A stretch of 64,000 bases of DNA. Origin: Parahaliea maris. Its GTDB lineage: Bacteria; Pseudomonadota; Gammaproteobacteria; Pseudomonadales; Halieaceae. Positions 43,589 through 52,492 of the stretch are shown here, piece by piece. The position numbers and the translations under genes are program-made. The notes under the pieces are model-generated. The model searched no databases. It had not been told where the DNA came from and saw only the letters and a list, made by a program, of their open reading frames with translations. The stretch is from assembly GCF_008064665.1 (NCBI RefSeq), contig NZ_VRZA01000003.1:496001-560000 (forward strand), given 5' to 3'. Each line of letters opens with the position of its first letter. The first letter of the stretch is position 1.

Positions 43589-45502
43589 ATGGAAGTTCAC
43601 GACCACGTCCACGATCACACGCCTGTCGAACAGGTAGACGACTGCTGTGACGATCCCAACGACGAACGATTGTTGTCGCACATTGCGATTTCACTGTCTG
43701 GCGGTGGCCTGCGGGCGACCGGCTTTCACCTGGGGGCGCTGGACATGCTCGACCGGGTCGACCTGCTGCGCAACATCAACATCCTGTCGTCGGTATCCGG
43801 TGGCAGCCTGGCGGGTACCAGTTATGCCCTGTGCCAGGCGGAGGGCAAGGGCTACCAGGAGTGTTTCGACAACCTCTATGAGTTCCTGCCGGGGCTCAAC
43901 ACCATGGAAGAAATCTTCCGCAAGGTCCGGCAGAACCAGGATTCGCTCTATCCCTCCGGGCGGCGCGACCTGATCACTTCCATGGCCAACGTACTGCACG
44001 AGCAGTACTTCTCCCGCTTCTACGAGACGCACACCTTTGGCCAGTTCTGGGACAGTACCGATGCGCACCTGACGGAGGTCATGTTCAACGCCACCGAGTT
44101 CAAGACCGGTATCGCCTTCCGTTTCCAGAAGAGCCAGTTCCCCTGCAAGATCGGTAATGGCAATGTCAGTGTGGACGAGGCGCATGCCCGGGTCATGCGC
44201 ATGGCGGATGTCATGGCCGCCTCGGCCTGTATCCCGGCGGGTATGGAACCCCTGTTTTTCCCGGATGATTTCCACTGGCCCCGGGACGACGAACCCGGGC
44301 GGCCCGTGTGCACGGCCGTCGCCGACGAGATCGAGCGCCAGACCGGCGGTGCGAACCGCAAGATTGCCCTGATGGATGGAGGCGTGTACGACAACCAGGG
44401 GGTGACCAGTATCCTGCTGGCCATGATGCGCCGTGACCGGGCTCGCCAGCAACAGGCCGGTTGCCTGGAGGACGATACCGCCAGCGTCACCGAGCCCACC
44501 TCGGTCGAGGGTTGGGGGGACTGGCTGGACCGCTTCTCCCGGGCGTCAAAGGCCCGGATGAATGCGGATGCCTGCGACGACGGCATTGATCTCAGTCACC
44601 TGCGCCTGTTCATCATCTCAGACACCCCGGTACGCAGCGAAACCTTCTACCCCAGCAAGCCCCTGCCGAAAAGCGACTCCAACTTTTTCACCCGCCGCAA
44701 GCTGGGCCAGTACGACGCCTTCATCTGGGTGCTGACCGGACTCATGGTGCTCAGCGCTGGCGACGGCCTCTGGGACTTGTGGACCTACCGGGACCATATC
44801 GGCATGGAAGGAGGGACCTTCCGCAAATTCTTCTCCTTCATATTTCCCACGACCATCATGTTCTTGCTGGCGGCCGTCGTGCTGAAGACCCGGCTCACCA
44901 TCGTCCAGTTGAACCGGGAAATGGAAAAGGTCATGCCACCCTTCCGCCACAAGCCGTGGCACTACCTGAAGAAGCTGAAGCTGGGTGAGGCTATCAGCAT
45001 GATCAGCCTGCGGGTCGGCTCTACCGTGGCCCTGACCTCCAAGGTCTACATGAACCGGATTCGCCAGCTCAGCTACAGCACGGTGTATTCCGCCAGCCTG
45101 GACGAGCACTCCCTGTCCGGGCGCATCATGACCAACGAAATTTCCACCCTGCTGGATGACGACAAGCGCCTGACGGGGGTGCCCGCACCCACCGAGGAAA
45201 TGTGCGAGATCGTCGATATGGCAACCCACACCAAGACCGCCCTGTGGCTGAACCCTCACGTTACCTGGCGCGGCTACGGTGAGATGGATATCCTGGTGAG
45301 TGCCGGTGAAATGACCACCTGCTACAACCTGATGCGCCACCTGCGCAAGCGCTACGGCGCCGGTGAGCAGCAGGACATTCCCCCCGGCAGCCGCGCCGAT
45401 GCCCTGTACCAGCGGGCCCTGGCCCTGTGGGAGGAACTGCGGGAGGACCCGATGGCACTGGTGGACCAGCGCAAGGAGAGCGGCCGCTTAAGTGCGTCCT
45501 GA
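43589..45502 (+). CDS. Patatin-like phospholipase with membrane segments
   Basis: 637 residues from the ATG at 43589 (TGGAGG). The N-terminus is His/Asp-rich with a Cys pair (MEVHDHVHDHTPVEQVDDCC), possibly metal-binding. The patatin core has the oxyanion loop SLSGGGLRATGFHLGALDML, nucleophile S70 in SSVSGGSLAGT and the catalytic aspartate in LMDGGVYDNQG. Two hydrophobic segments lie at ~390-435 and ~440-460. Likely a phospholipase A acting at the membrane; it may release or exchange acyl chains made by the two upstream enzymes. Confidence 0.88.
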   Translation: MEVHDHVHDHTPVEQVDDCCDDPNDERLLSHIAISLSGGGLRATGFHLGALDMLDRVDLLRNINILSSVSGGSLAGTSYALCQAEGKGYQECFDNLYEFLPGLNTMEEIFRKVRQNQDSLYPSGRRDLITSMANVLHEQYFSRFYETHTFGQFWDSTDAHLTEVMFNATEFKTGIAFRFQKSQFPCKIGNGNVSVDEAHARVMRMADVMAASACIPAGMEPLFFPDDFHWPRDDEPGRPVCTAVADEIERQTGGANRKIALMDGGVYDNQGVTSILLAMMRRDRARQQQAGCLEDDTASVTEPTSVEGWGDWLDRFSRASKARMNADACDDGIDLSHLRLFIISDTPVRSETFYPSKPLPKSDSNFFTRRKLGQYDAFIWVLTGLMVLSAGDGLWDLWTYRDHIGMEGGTFRKFFSFIFPTTIMFLLAAVVLKTRLTIVQLNREMEKVMPPFRHKPWHYLKKLKLGEAISMISLRVGSTVALTSKVYMNRIRQLSYSTVYSASLDEHSLSGRIMTNEISTLLDDDKRLTGVPAPTEEMCEIVDMATHTKTALWLNPHVTWRGYGEMDILVSAGEMTTCYNLMRHLRKRYGAGEQQDIPPGSRADALYQRALALWEELREDPMALVDQRKESGRLSAS

Positions 45503-45515
45503 GTGCAGCGCGCGC

Positions 45516-46862
45516 TCAGGCTGCCGGCCTTCCCAGCCCGCGCAGCAGGAAGAAGCCACTGAGGCCCGCGACCAGGGAGGCCAGCAGGATCCCGGTCTTG
45601 GCCATCAGCAGGTCCGCGGGGCTATCGGCAAAGCCGAGATCGGCGATGAAGATCGACATGGTGAAGCCAATGCCCCCCAGCAATCCCACGCCCACGATAT
45701 GGCCCATGCCCAACCCCTCAGGGAGGCGCGCCACCTTCAGTTTCAGTGCCAGCAGGGTAAACCCGGCGATCCCCAGGGGCTTGCCCAGTAACAGCCCGCA
45801 GATGACCCCGAGGGTAATCGGGTTGGAGAGGGTGCTGCTAACCTCGGCGAGGTCAATGGGAATACCGGCATTGGCCAGGGCGAATACCGGTATCACCAGG
45901 TAGGCCACCGGCAGGTGCAGGGCGTGCTCGGCGCGCTGGGCCGGGGCCTGTACCAGGTGCACCCCGTCTTCCAGCGCGGTGACCAGCGAGCGAAAACGGT
46001 TGTTGTGGATGATATCGGGGTTGTCCCACACCGCCTTGCGCATTTTCTTCGAGGAGTCCTCTACCCTGTCGATGAACACCTCCGGCTTGAACTTGGGGCG
46101 GATGGGAATGGTAAAGGCGATGACCACTCCGGCAATGGTGGCGTGAATACCACTGGCCAGCATGGCCATCCACAGCAGGGTGCCCGCCACCGCATAGGGC
46201 AGGGTGCGGCGCACGCCGATGGCGTTGAGGCAAACCAGCAGGCCGGTGCACAGGGCGGCGTACAGCAGTGCTGTCAGGTTGAGGTCGCTGGTGTAGAACA
46301 GGGCAATCACCAGTACCGCGCCGAGGTCGTCGACGATGGCCAGGGCGATCAGGAAGGTGACCAGGTTTTTCGGTACCCGCGCTCCCAGCAGGCTCAGGGC
46401 GCCGATGGCAAAGGCGATGTCGGTCGCCATGGGTATGCCCCAGCCCGCCGCGCCCGGGCCCGAGGTGTTGAAGATCCAGTAACCCAGCGCCGGTATCAAC
46501 ATGCCGCCGACCGCTGCGAAAATCGGCAGCAGCGCCTGGCTCAGGGAGGACAGTTCTCCCACCAGCAGCTCCCGCTTCAGTTCCAGGCCCATGACCAGGA
46601 AGAAGAAGGCCATCAGCAGTTCGTTGATCCAGTGATGAATCGACAGGGAGAACACGCCCTCGCCAAAGCCCAGGCTGATCGGGGTGTGCAGGAAGTGCTC
46701 GTAACCGTGCAGCAGCGGGCTGTTGGCGACCACCAGGGCGATGACCGCGCAGGCCATCAGCAGGATGCCGCTGGTGGTCTGGCGGTGGATGAATTCTTCC
46801 AGCGGCGTCAGCAGCCGGTCGAAGGCCTTTTCCCAGGGGGCGTGGTGAATTCCGTCGGACAT
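45516..46862 (-). CDS. nhaA: Na+/H+ antiporter NhaA
   Basis: 448 residues with ~12 helices. The NhaA core is unmistakable: MACAVIALVVANSPLLHGYE near the start and the ion-binding aspartate pair LAIVDDLGAVLVIALFYT. It exchanges two protons for one sodium ion across the inner membrane and keeps internal sodium low. The 3' end is convergent with the patatin gene, 13 bp apart. Sodium tolerance fits a marine habitat. Confidence 0.95.
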   Translation of the reverse strand: MSDGIHHAPWEKAFDRLLTPLEEFIHRQTTSGILLMACAVIALVVANSPLLHGYEHFLHTPISLGFGEGVFSLSIHHWINELLMAFFFLVMGLELKRELLVGELSSLSQALLPIFAAVGGMLIPALGYWIFNTSGPGAAGWGIPMATDIAFAIGALSLLGARVPKNLVTFLIALAIVDDLGAVLVIALFYTSDLNLTALLYAALCTGLLVCLNAIGVRRTLPYAVAGTLLWMAMLASGIHATIAGVVIAFTIPIRPKFKPEVFIDRVEDSSKKMRKAVWDNPDIIHNNRFRSLVTALEDGVHLVQAPAQRAEHALHLPVAYLVIPVFALANAGIPIDLAEVSSTLSNPITLGVICGLLLGKPLGIAGFTLLALKLKVARLPEGLGMGHIVGVGLLGGIGFTMSIFIADLGFADSPADLLMAKTGILLASLVAGLSGFFLLRGLGRPAA

Positions 46863-46923
46863 AGCTCGATCACTTCGGGGAATGTGAGCCCCTAGGATAG
46901 CAGTCCGGGTGGGTTAATCGGGC

Positions 46924-48543
46924 CTAAACTGTGCTCAAAAACGGCCCATCCACGCACAGGCGACGGCCGTCGGGGGAGGCGCAAGCACCGCAAATCCCCA
47001 CGCCGCACTTGGTCAGGTAGTCGATGGAGCTGAAAATCTGCTCGTCCTTGCAGTACTCGCGTTGCACTTTCACCGCGGCGTGCACCATCGGCGCCGGGCC
47101 ACAGTTATAGAACACGAGTTTTGCCAGTTCCTCGGGCGTCATGGCCTGCAGGTGTTCGCGCAGCAGTTCGGTGACCACACCGTGATAACCGGCACTACCG
47201 TCATCGGTGGCCACGTGGACCTCGGCGATCTGTGCGCACTCTTCGACAAAATACAGCCGCTCGGCGCTGCGGGCACCGGTGAAAACTTTCGCGTTGCCGA
47301 AGTCGCGGGCAAGCTGGTACACCGCCGCCAGACCGGTTCCGCCGGCCACCGCGACGATGCTGCCGTCTTCCGGCGGGGCGACGGGGATGCCGTGAGGGCC
47401 GCGTACATAGGCCTCGGTACCCGGGGCCAGGTCCATCAGGGCGTGGGTGAATTCTCCCACGTCGATAACCGCCAGGGAGAAGGGGTCATCGGTCAGGGCG
47501 GAGAAGGGTTTCTCGCCGAGGCCCGGAATCCACAGGAAAATGAATTCACCGGCCTGCACGTTGACCTTGCGGTCGAAGGTGAGCACGCAGATGTCGTCGC
47601 AGACCCGCTGGTTCTCCACCAGGGTGACCGGGCGGAAGCTCATGTCGATGTCGTAGTGAACGTTGCCCTCGGCCTGGTTGCGGCCGGATTCGAGGTCGTC
47701 GGCGAGGGTGCGGAAGTAGTCGGCGATCTCGTCGGTGGTGAGGCCGATCAGGGCCGAGCCCACGCCGACCACGGTGGCGCCGGCGTCAAGGAAGGCGCGT
47801 ACGTCGTCGGCGCTGCTGACACCGCCGCAGCCGATAATCGGCAGCCCGGTGGCCGCGGCCACCTCGCGCACGCACTTCAGGCCGATCGGCAGTACACCCT
47901 TGCCGGACATGCCGCCGGCGCCGTTGGACAGCACCGGATGGCCGTGGGCCGAGGTGTAACCGGGTCCCACCGTGTTGATGGCACAGAAACCGTCGGCGCC
48001 GCCTTCGGCCGCGGCTTTGGCGATTTCGCCGATGTTGGGTGCATTGGGAGTCAGCTTGGGAATCACCGGGATGTCGACCACGGCCTTCACCGCGCTGACG
48101 ATCTCCCGCACCATGTCCGGGTCCTGGCCCATGGCCATGCCATAGCCCTTGGCGTGGGGGCAGGAGAGGTTGAGCTCGAGCCCGTCGGACACCGGCGCCA
48201 GGATCTTCGCAACCTCGACAAACTCCTCCACGCTGCCGCCGAAAATGGAGGTCAGCAGGAAGCGGTCCGCCGGGACCTGCAACTGGGCCATCAGTTCGGC
48301 GGATTTATGGGCGCCGGGGTTGGTCAGCCCCACTGCGTTGACAAAGCAGCCCGGGGCATACTGGCTCAGCACCGGCTCGCGGTAGCCCAGGCGTGGCTCC
48401 AGGCCAATGCTCTTGGTGGTCAACACGCCCACTTCGGGCATGTTGTCGAAGACGTACTGGATGATGGGCACGGCCGTGGTCACGATGCCGGAGGGCACGG
48501 TGAAGGGGCCGGACAGGGTCTTGCCGAAAAATTCGATAGTCAA
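46924..48543 (-). CDS. PyrD-PyrK fusion: class 1B dihydroorotate dehydrogenase with its reductase
   Basis: 539 residues. Residues ~1-295 are dihydroorotate dehydrogenase class 1B (FFGKTLSGPFTVPSGIVTT; LELNLSCPHAKGYGMAMGQD with the catalytic Cys; IPKLTPNAPNIGEIAKAAAE; GCGGVSSADDVRAFLDAGA). Residues ~300-539 are the PyrK electron-transfer subunit: FAD/NAD ferredoxin-reductase fold (YVRGPHG; VAGGTGLAAVYQLARDFG) and a [2Fe-2S] C-x4-C-x2-C-x8-C motif in CGVGICGACASPDGRRLC. The two are separate genes in Gram-positives. Most gammaproteobacteria use class 2 PyrD with quinone instead. It would oxidise dihydroorotate to orotate with NAD. Confidence 0.9.
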   Translation of the reverse strand: MTIEFFGKTLSGPFTVPSGIVTTAVPIIQYVFDNMPEVGVLTTKSIGLEPRLGYREPVLSQYAPGCFVNAVGLTNPGAHKSAELMAQLQVPADRFLLTSIFGGSVEEFVEVAKILAPVSDGLELNLSCPHAKGYGMAMGQDPDMVREIVSAVKAVVDIPVIPKLTPNAPNIGEIAKAAAEGGADGFCAINTVGPGYTSAHGHPVLSNGAGGMSGKGVLPIGLKCVREVAAATGLPIIGCGGVSSADDVRAFLDAGATVVGVGSALIGLTTDEIADYFRTLADDLESGRNQAEGNVHYDIDMSFRPVTLVENQRVCDDICVLTFDRKVNVQAGEFIFLWIPGLGEKPFSALTDDPFSLAVIDVGEFTHALMDLAPGTEAYVRGPHGIPVAPPEDGSIVAVAGGTGLAAVYQLARDFGNAKVFTGARSAERLYFVEECAQIAEVHVATDDGSAGYHGVVTELLREHLQAMTPEELAKLVFYNCGPAPMVHAAVKVQREYCKDEQIFSSIDYLTKCGVGICGACASPDGRRLCVDGPFLSTV

Positions 48544-48610
48544 AGCGCTGCTCGGTCGGGGTCTGGTTGGACGGGTGCCCCGGCGCGTGCTGGCTCCCGG
48601 GCTGGCGGCA

Positions 48611-48640
48611 ATTATACTGCCTGGCCCGGGGGGAGTCTAA
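48611..48640 (-). promoter_or_regulatory. Promoter of the pyrD-pyrK fusion gene
   Basis: Minus strand TTAGAC (48640-48635) and a perfect TATAAT (48616-48611) with an 18-bp spacer, ~68 bp before the start codon at 48543. The -35 is only moderate. Confidence 0.6.
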
Positions 48641-48650
48641 GTGCCGGGGC

Positions 48651-50255
48651 TCATTCCATGGGGCTGAATTCGCCGTTCTGCCATAGTTCCCGCAATTTGA
48701 ACTTCTGGATCTTGCCGGAACCGGTCAGCGGGAAGTTCTCCACCTCGAACCACAGGCGCGGGGTTTTCTGGGGAGACAGGTTCTCCCGCAGGTAGCTGAA
48801 CAGGGCTTCCTGATCCAGTTCCTGGCCCGGCGTGGGGCGCAGGAAGCAGCCGACTTCCTCGCCCCAGCGGTCGTGGGGCAGGCCCACCACGGCGACTTCG
48901 GCCACGCTGGGGTGGCGGAACAGGGCTTCCTCGATCTCCCGCGGATAGATGTTTTCCCCGCCGCGGATGATCATGTCCTTGAGGCGACCCTCAACGGTGA
49001 AGTAACCCCGTTTGTCCATGGTGCAGAGGTCGCCCGTGTGCAGCCAGCCATCGGCGTCGATGGTCTTCTCGGTGGCCTGCGGCATATCGAAATATTCCAG
49101 CATCACGTGGTAGCCGCGGGTGCAGAACTCGCCGAGCGTGCCCACTGGCGCAATTTCCCCGGTCTCCGGGTCGACGATCTTGGCTTCGGTATGGGGCATG
49201 GCGCGGCCCACGGAACTGGCCTTGTCCTCGACGCTGTCCGAGGGCAGGGTGAGGGTGGCGGTGGGGGAACACTCGGTCTGGCCGAAGGCGATGGAGAAGG
49301 GGGCATTCAGGGTCTCTTCCAGCCGCCGCACCAAAGTTGTCGGCACCGTGGCGGCCCCGGAGCCAATGAAGCGGACGGAGGACAGGTCGCGTTTGCCGAA
49401 ATCCGGGTGCTCCAACAGGGCCACCAGCATGGTCGGTACGCCGACGAGGTTGCGGGCACCGTAGGTCTCGATCAGCTCGAGTATCAGCCCTGGCTCGAAC
49501 ATTTCCGGCAGCACAAAGGTGGACTGGCTGCCCACGGCGCCCAGCACGGCCAGGCCGCAACCGGCGGTGTGAAACAGCGGCATGGGGTTCACCAGCACGC
49601 CGGCGTCTCCGGCTCCCTGCAATGCCATGCTGAACAGGGCCACGTTGATCAGGCCGCGGTGGTGCAGCAGCGCGCCCTTGGGAAAGCCGGTGGTGCCGGA
49701 GGTGTACTGGATCATCACCGGGTCGCCGGGGCGCACCGAGGGCAGGGCTTGCTGACTTTCCCGGCCCCGGGCCAGCAGCGAATCCATGTCGTCCAGGCAG
49801 GCCATCCAGCGCAGTTCCGGGCACTCGCCGCGCACCTGTTCGGCGTGCTGCAGCAGGGGGTTCCCGCGGCAGTTGTTCTGCACCAGCAGGCCGCTGGCCC
49901 GGGACTGGGTCAGGATGTACTGCAATTCCCTGGCCTGGAAGGAGGGGTTGACGGTAACCAGGATGACCCCGGCCAGGGCGGCGGCAAATTCCACGATGAC
50001 CCACTCGGGCACGTTGCCGGCCCACACCGCCACCCGCTCCCCCTGTTCGAACTCCTCCGCCAGTACCCGGGCGAGGGCCTGGGCGTCGTCGTAGAGTTCC
50101 GCGTAGGTCCACTGGCGGCGCGCCGCCGGATCGGGAACCCCGGCGATCAGGGCCAGCCGATCGGGATTGTCACGCGCGGCCTCGGCCAGCAGTTCGCCGA
50201 CGGTCACGTCGCGAATCGGTGGTTCGGAGGGGCCTTTGGCATAGGAATCAGTCAT
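48651..50255 (-). CDS. Acyl-CoA synthetase (AMP-forming, FadD-like)
   Basis: 534 residues. Adenylate-forming motifs: VMIQYTSGTTGFPKGALLHH (P-loop), GQTECSPTATLTLPSDSVED, DGWLHTGDLCTMDKRGYFTV and GRLKDMIIRGGENIYPREIE, with the C-terminal lysine in LTGSGKIQKFKLRELW. It activates a carboxylic acid, probably a fatty or branched acid, to its CoA thioester. The chain length preference cannot be read from sequence. AAGGTG precedes the ATG. Confidence 0.93.
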   Translation of the reverse strand: MTDSYAKGPSEPPIRDVTVGELLAEAARDNPDRLALIAGVPDPAARRQWTYAELYDDAQALARVLAEEFEQGERVAVWAGNVPEWVIVEFAAALAGVILVTVNPSFQARELQYILTQSRASGLLVQNNCRGNPLLQHAEQVRGECPELRWMACLDDMDSLLARGRESQQALPSVRPGDPVMIQYTSGTTGFPKGALLHHRGLINVALFSMALQGAGDAGVLVNPMPLFHTAGCGLAVLGAVGSQSTFVLPEMFEPGLILELIETYGARNLVGVPTMLVALLEHPDFGKRDLSSVRFIGSGAATVPTTLVRRLEETLNAPFSIAFGQTECSPTATLTLPSDSVEDKASSVGRAMPHTEAKIVDPETGEIAPVGTLGEFCTRGYHVMLEYFDMPQATEKTIDADGWLHTGDLCTMDKRGYFTVEGRLKDMIIRGGENIYPREIEEALFRHPSVAEVAVVGLPHDRWGEEVGCFLRPTPGQELDQEALFSYLRENLSPQKTPRLWFEVENFPLTGSGKIQKFKLRELWQNGEFSPME

Positions 50256-50380
50256 CTGGAGGACACCTTGTTATTGGTATGGAGCATTACGCCCCGAGAG
50301 TAAGTGGGGGTCGCAAAGTCCGCAAGCTCGCACTTGCGACAGGGTGCCGGAGAGGCAGGCAGGTACCGCCCAGCCTCTAC

Positions 50381-51865
50381 CTAGGTCCCGCAGAAGGTCT
50401 GGTGGACCACCTCTGACGGTTGCGGGGGCAGGGCGTAGCGGCGGTCAGCGAGCTCGTAGTCAAAGGGATTGCGCAGTCGCTTGACCAAACTGTGGAAGGG
50501 CTGAAAATCCTCCCTCTCGACCGCCGCGGCAATCGCGGCCTCCACCAGGTGGTTGCGGGGAATAAAGGCAGGGTTTGCCTGGTACATCGCGGCCTGTCGT
50601 TGTTCCGGATTGCCGCCTTCGGCGTCGCAGCGGGCCTGCCAGCGTTGCATCCAGGGCAGGAACCGCGCCGGCAAGGGCATCAGTTCCTCTACCTTGGGCG
50701 CGGCGCTGGCCGGCGCGGCAAAATCTGCCAGCCGGCGGAAAAACAGGGTGAAGTCCACGCGCTCGGCCGCCATCAGCTCGAACAGTTCCTCCACCAGCTC
50801 CCGGTCCCCATCGCGGGACTGTTGCCAGCCCAGTTTCCGGTTGACTCCCGCCTGGTGGGCCGCCAGGAACTGCTCCGGGAAGCGGTCCACCGCCGCCTGT
50901 GCCAGCTTGACCCCCTCCTGCTCGTCCTGGTGCAGCAGCGGCAACAGGCACTGGGCCAGCACCGACAGGTTCCAGTGGGCGATGGAGGGCTGGTTGCACC
51001 AGGCATAGCGACCGTTGTGATCGATGGACGAGAACACCGTCTCCGGGTGGAAGTCGTCCATGAATGCGCAGGGGCCGTAGTCGATGGTCTCGCCGGACAG
51101 CAGCATATTGTCGGTATTCATGACCCCGTGGATGAAGCCCAGTAGCTGCCACCGGGACACCAGCGCCGCCTGGCGCCGGATAACACCTTCCAGCAGGGCG
51201 AGCGCCGGGTTCGCGGCGCTCGCCGCCTCCGGGTAGTGGCGCGCGATGACATGGTCGGCCAGCTGTTGCAGCGCCCCGGTATCGCGGCGGGCGGCAAAAA
51301 ATTCAAAACTCCCGATCCGGATATGGCTGCGGGCCACCCGGGTCAGGACCGCGCCTGGCAGGGCCCTGTCGCGGTAGACAGTATCGCCCGTGGTTACTGC
51401 CGCCAGGGCCCGGCTGGTGGGAACCCCCAGAACGTGCATGGCTTCGCTGACGATATATTCCCGCAATACCGGCCCCAGGGGAGAGCGGCCGTCGCCACCC
51501 CGGGAATAGGGCGTGCGCCCGGAGCCCTTGAGCTGGATATCGAAACGCTCACCGCTCGGGCTCACGACCTCGCCCAGCAGGATGGCGCGCCCGTCCCCCA
51601 GTTGAGGATTGAAACCGCCGAACTGGTGTCCCGCATAGACGGCCGCCAGCGGTTCGGCGCCCGCCGGCAGGGCGTTGCCGGCGAGCACCCGGGTGCCGGC
51701 ACCGGAGGCCAGCCAGTCTGCGTCCAGGCCCAGTTCGGCGGCCAGTTCCCGGTTGATCCGGATCGGGCCGGGCCGGGTGACGGGCGAGGGCTCGAGGCGG
51801 CTGTAAAACTGCCCGGGCAAGTTGGCGTAGCTGTTGTCGAAGGGCCAGTGGGAGGGAGACGTCAT
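50381..51865 (-). CDS. selO: SelO/YdiU-family protein adenylyltransferase
   Basis: 494 residues from the ATG at 51865, chosen because the mature family start (WPFDNSYANLPGQFYSRLEP) follows at once. Pseudokinase-like motifs include RFDIQLKGSGRTPYSRGGDG, the nucleotide site GFIHGVMNTDNMLLSGETID and YGPCAFMDDFHP. SelO AMPylates proteins on Ser/Thr/Tyr under redox stress. The C-terminus ends ...TFCGT, with Cys third from last, the position occupied by selenocysteine in animal SelO. A divergent copper-type operon begins 133 bp away. Confidence 0.94.
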   Translation of the reverse strand: MTSPSHWPFDNSYANLPGQFYSRLEPSPVTRPGPIRINRELAAELGLDADWLASGAGTRVLAGNALPAGAEPLAAVYAGHQFGGFNPQLGDGRAILLGEVVSPSGERFDIQLKGSGRTPYSRGGDGRSPLGPVLREYIVSEAMHVLGVPTSRALAAVTTGDTVYRDRALPGAVLTRVARSHIRIGSFEFFAARRDTGALQQLADHVIARHYPEAASAANPALALLEGVIRRQAALVSRWQLLGFIHGVMNTDNMLLSGETIDYGPCAFMDDFHPETVFSSIDHNGRYAWCNQPSIAHWNLSVLAQCLLPLLHQDEQEGVKLAQAAVDRFPEQFLAAHQAGVNRKLGWQQSRDGDRELVEELFELMAAERVDFTLFFRRLADFAAPASAAPKVEELMPLPARFLPWMQRWQARCDAEGGNPEQRQAAMYQANPAFIPRNHLVEAAIAAAVEREDFQPFHSLVKRLRNPFDYELADRRYALPPQPSEVVHQTFCGT

Positions 51866-51998
51866 GGCGGTGTGGGCGCTGGCAGGCTGTTGGGGTGAAT
51901 TTCCGACTGTATCACCCCTGCCGGGGGAAGGCACCCGGTGCCAGTTGGCGGTAATCTGGACACTTTATCCACAACCCGGTCCCGACTATAATCCGCCC

Positions 51999-52388
51999 AT
52001 GCTGTCGCGACTGAACACATTGTTGATCACCGTTTTCCTCCTGCTGGGCCTCGCATTCCAGTCGGTGGGGGCGGGTGCGTGTCCGGGTGCCGGCAGCGTT
52101 GATGGCCCGGCCCACGCCGCTCATATGGATATGAGTGTGCCTGGCATGGAAATGTCCGGCATGGAGATGCCCGACACTGATATGCCCGGTGCCAACCTGC
52201 CCGGTAGTGGTGACTGCTGCGATGACAGCGAACACTGTCCGATGCAGGCCTGCTTCACCGGTGCGGCGCTGCCGTGCACGGTCGACGTGCTGCAATTACC
52301 GCCTTCGGCGGCCCTGTTGCCACCTGCTCCGGTGCGCAATACCTCTCCCGCCTGTTCCCGTTTCGAACGTCCCCCGATCTTTGCCTGA
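51999..52388 (+). CDS. Met-rich small secreted protein of the copper-type operon
   Basis: 129 residues with a signal peptide (TLLITVFLLLGLAFQSVGAG). The mature N-terminal third is packed with methionine motifs (HMDMSVPGMEMSGMEMPD, then TDMPG) and is followed by cysteines (GDCCDDSEHCPMQACF, LPCTV). Met clusters and Cys-Cys motifs bind Cu(I) or Ag(I) in periplasmic copper proteins. No homologue is recognised by eye. It begins the efflux operon; a TATAAT 6 nt before the ATG (51987-51992) suggests a leaderless or near-leaderless transcript. Role as metal chaperone is inferred. Confidence 0.7.
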   Translation: MLSRLNTLLITVFLLLGLAFQSVGAGACPGAGSVDGPAHAAHMDMSVPGMEMSGMEMPDTDMPGANLPGSGDCCDDSEHCPMQACFTGAALPCTVDVLQLPPSAALLPPAPVRNTSPACSRFERPPIFA

Positions 52389-52492
52389 CACAGGACAGCT
52401 ACGCCTGTCCGACGCGTTTTGACCCTGCGGTGTAGTGCACCGGAGGTTTGTGTCAGCGCTGGTTCGCCAGCTCCCGAGATGGGGAAATCACA

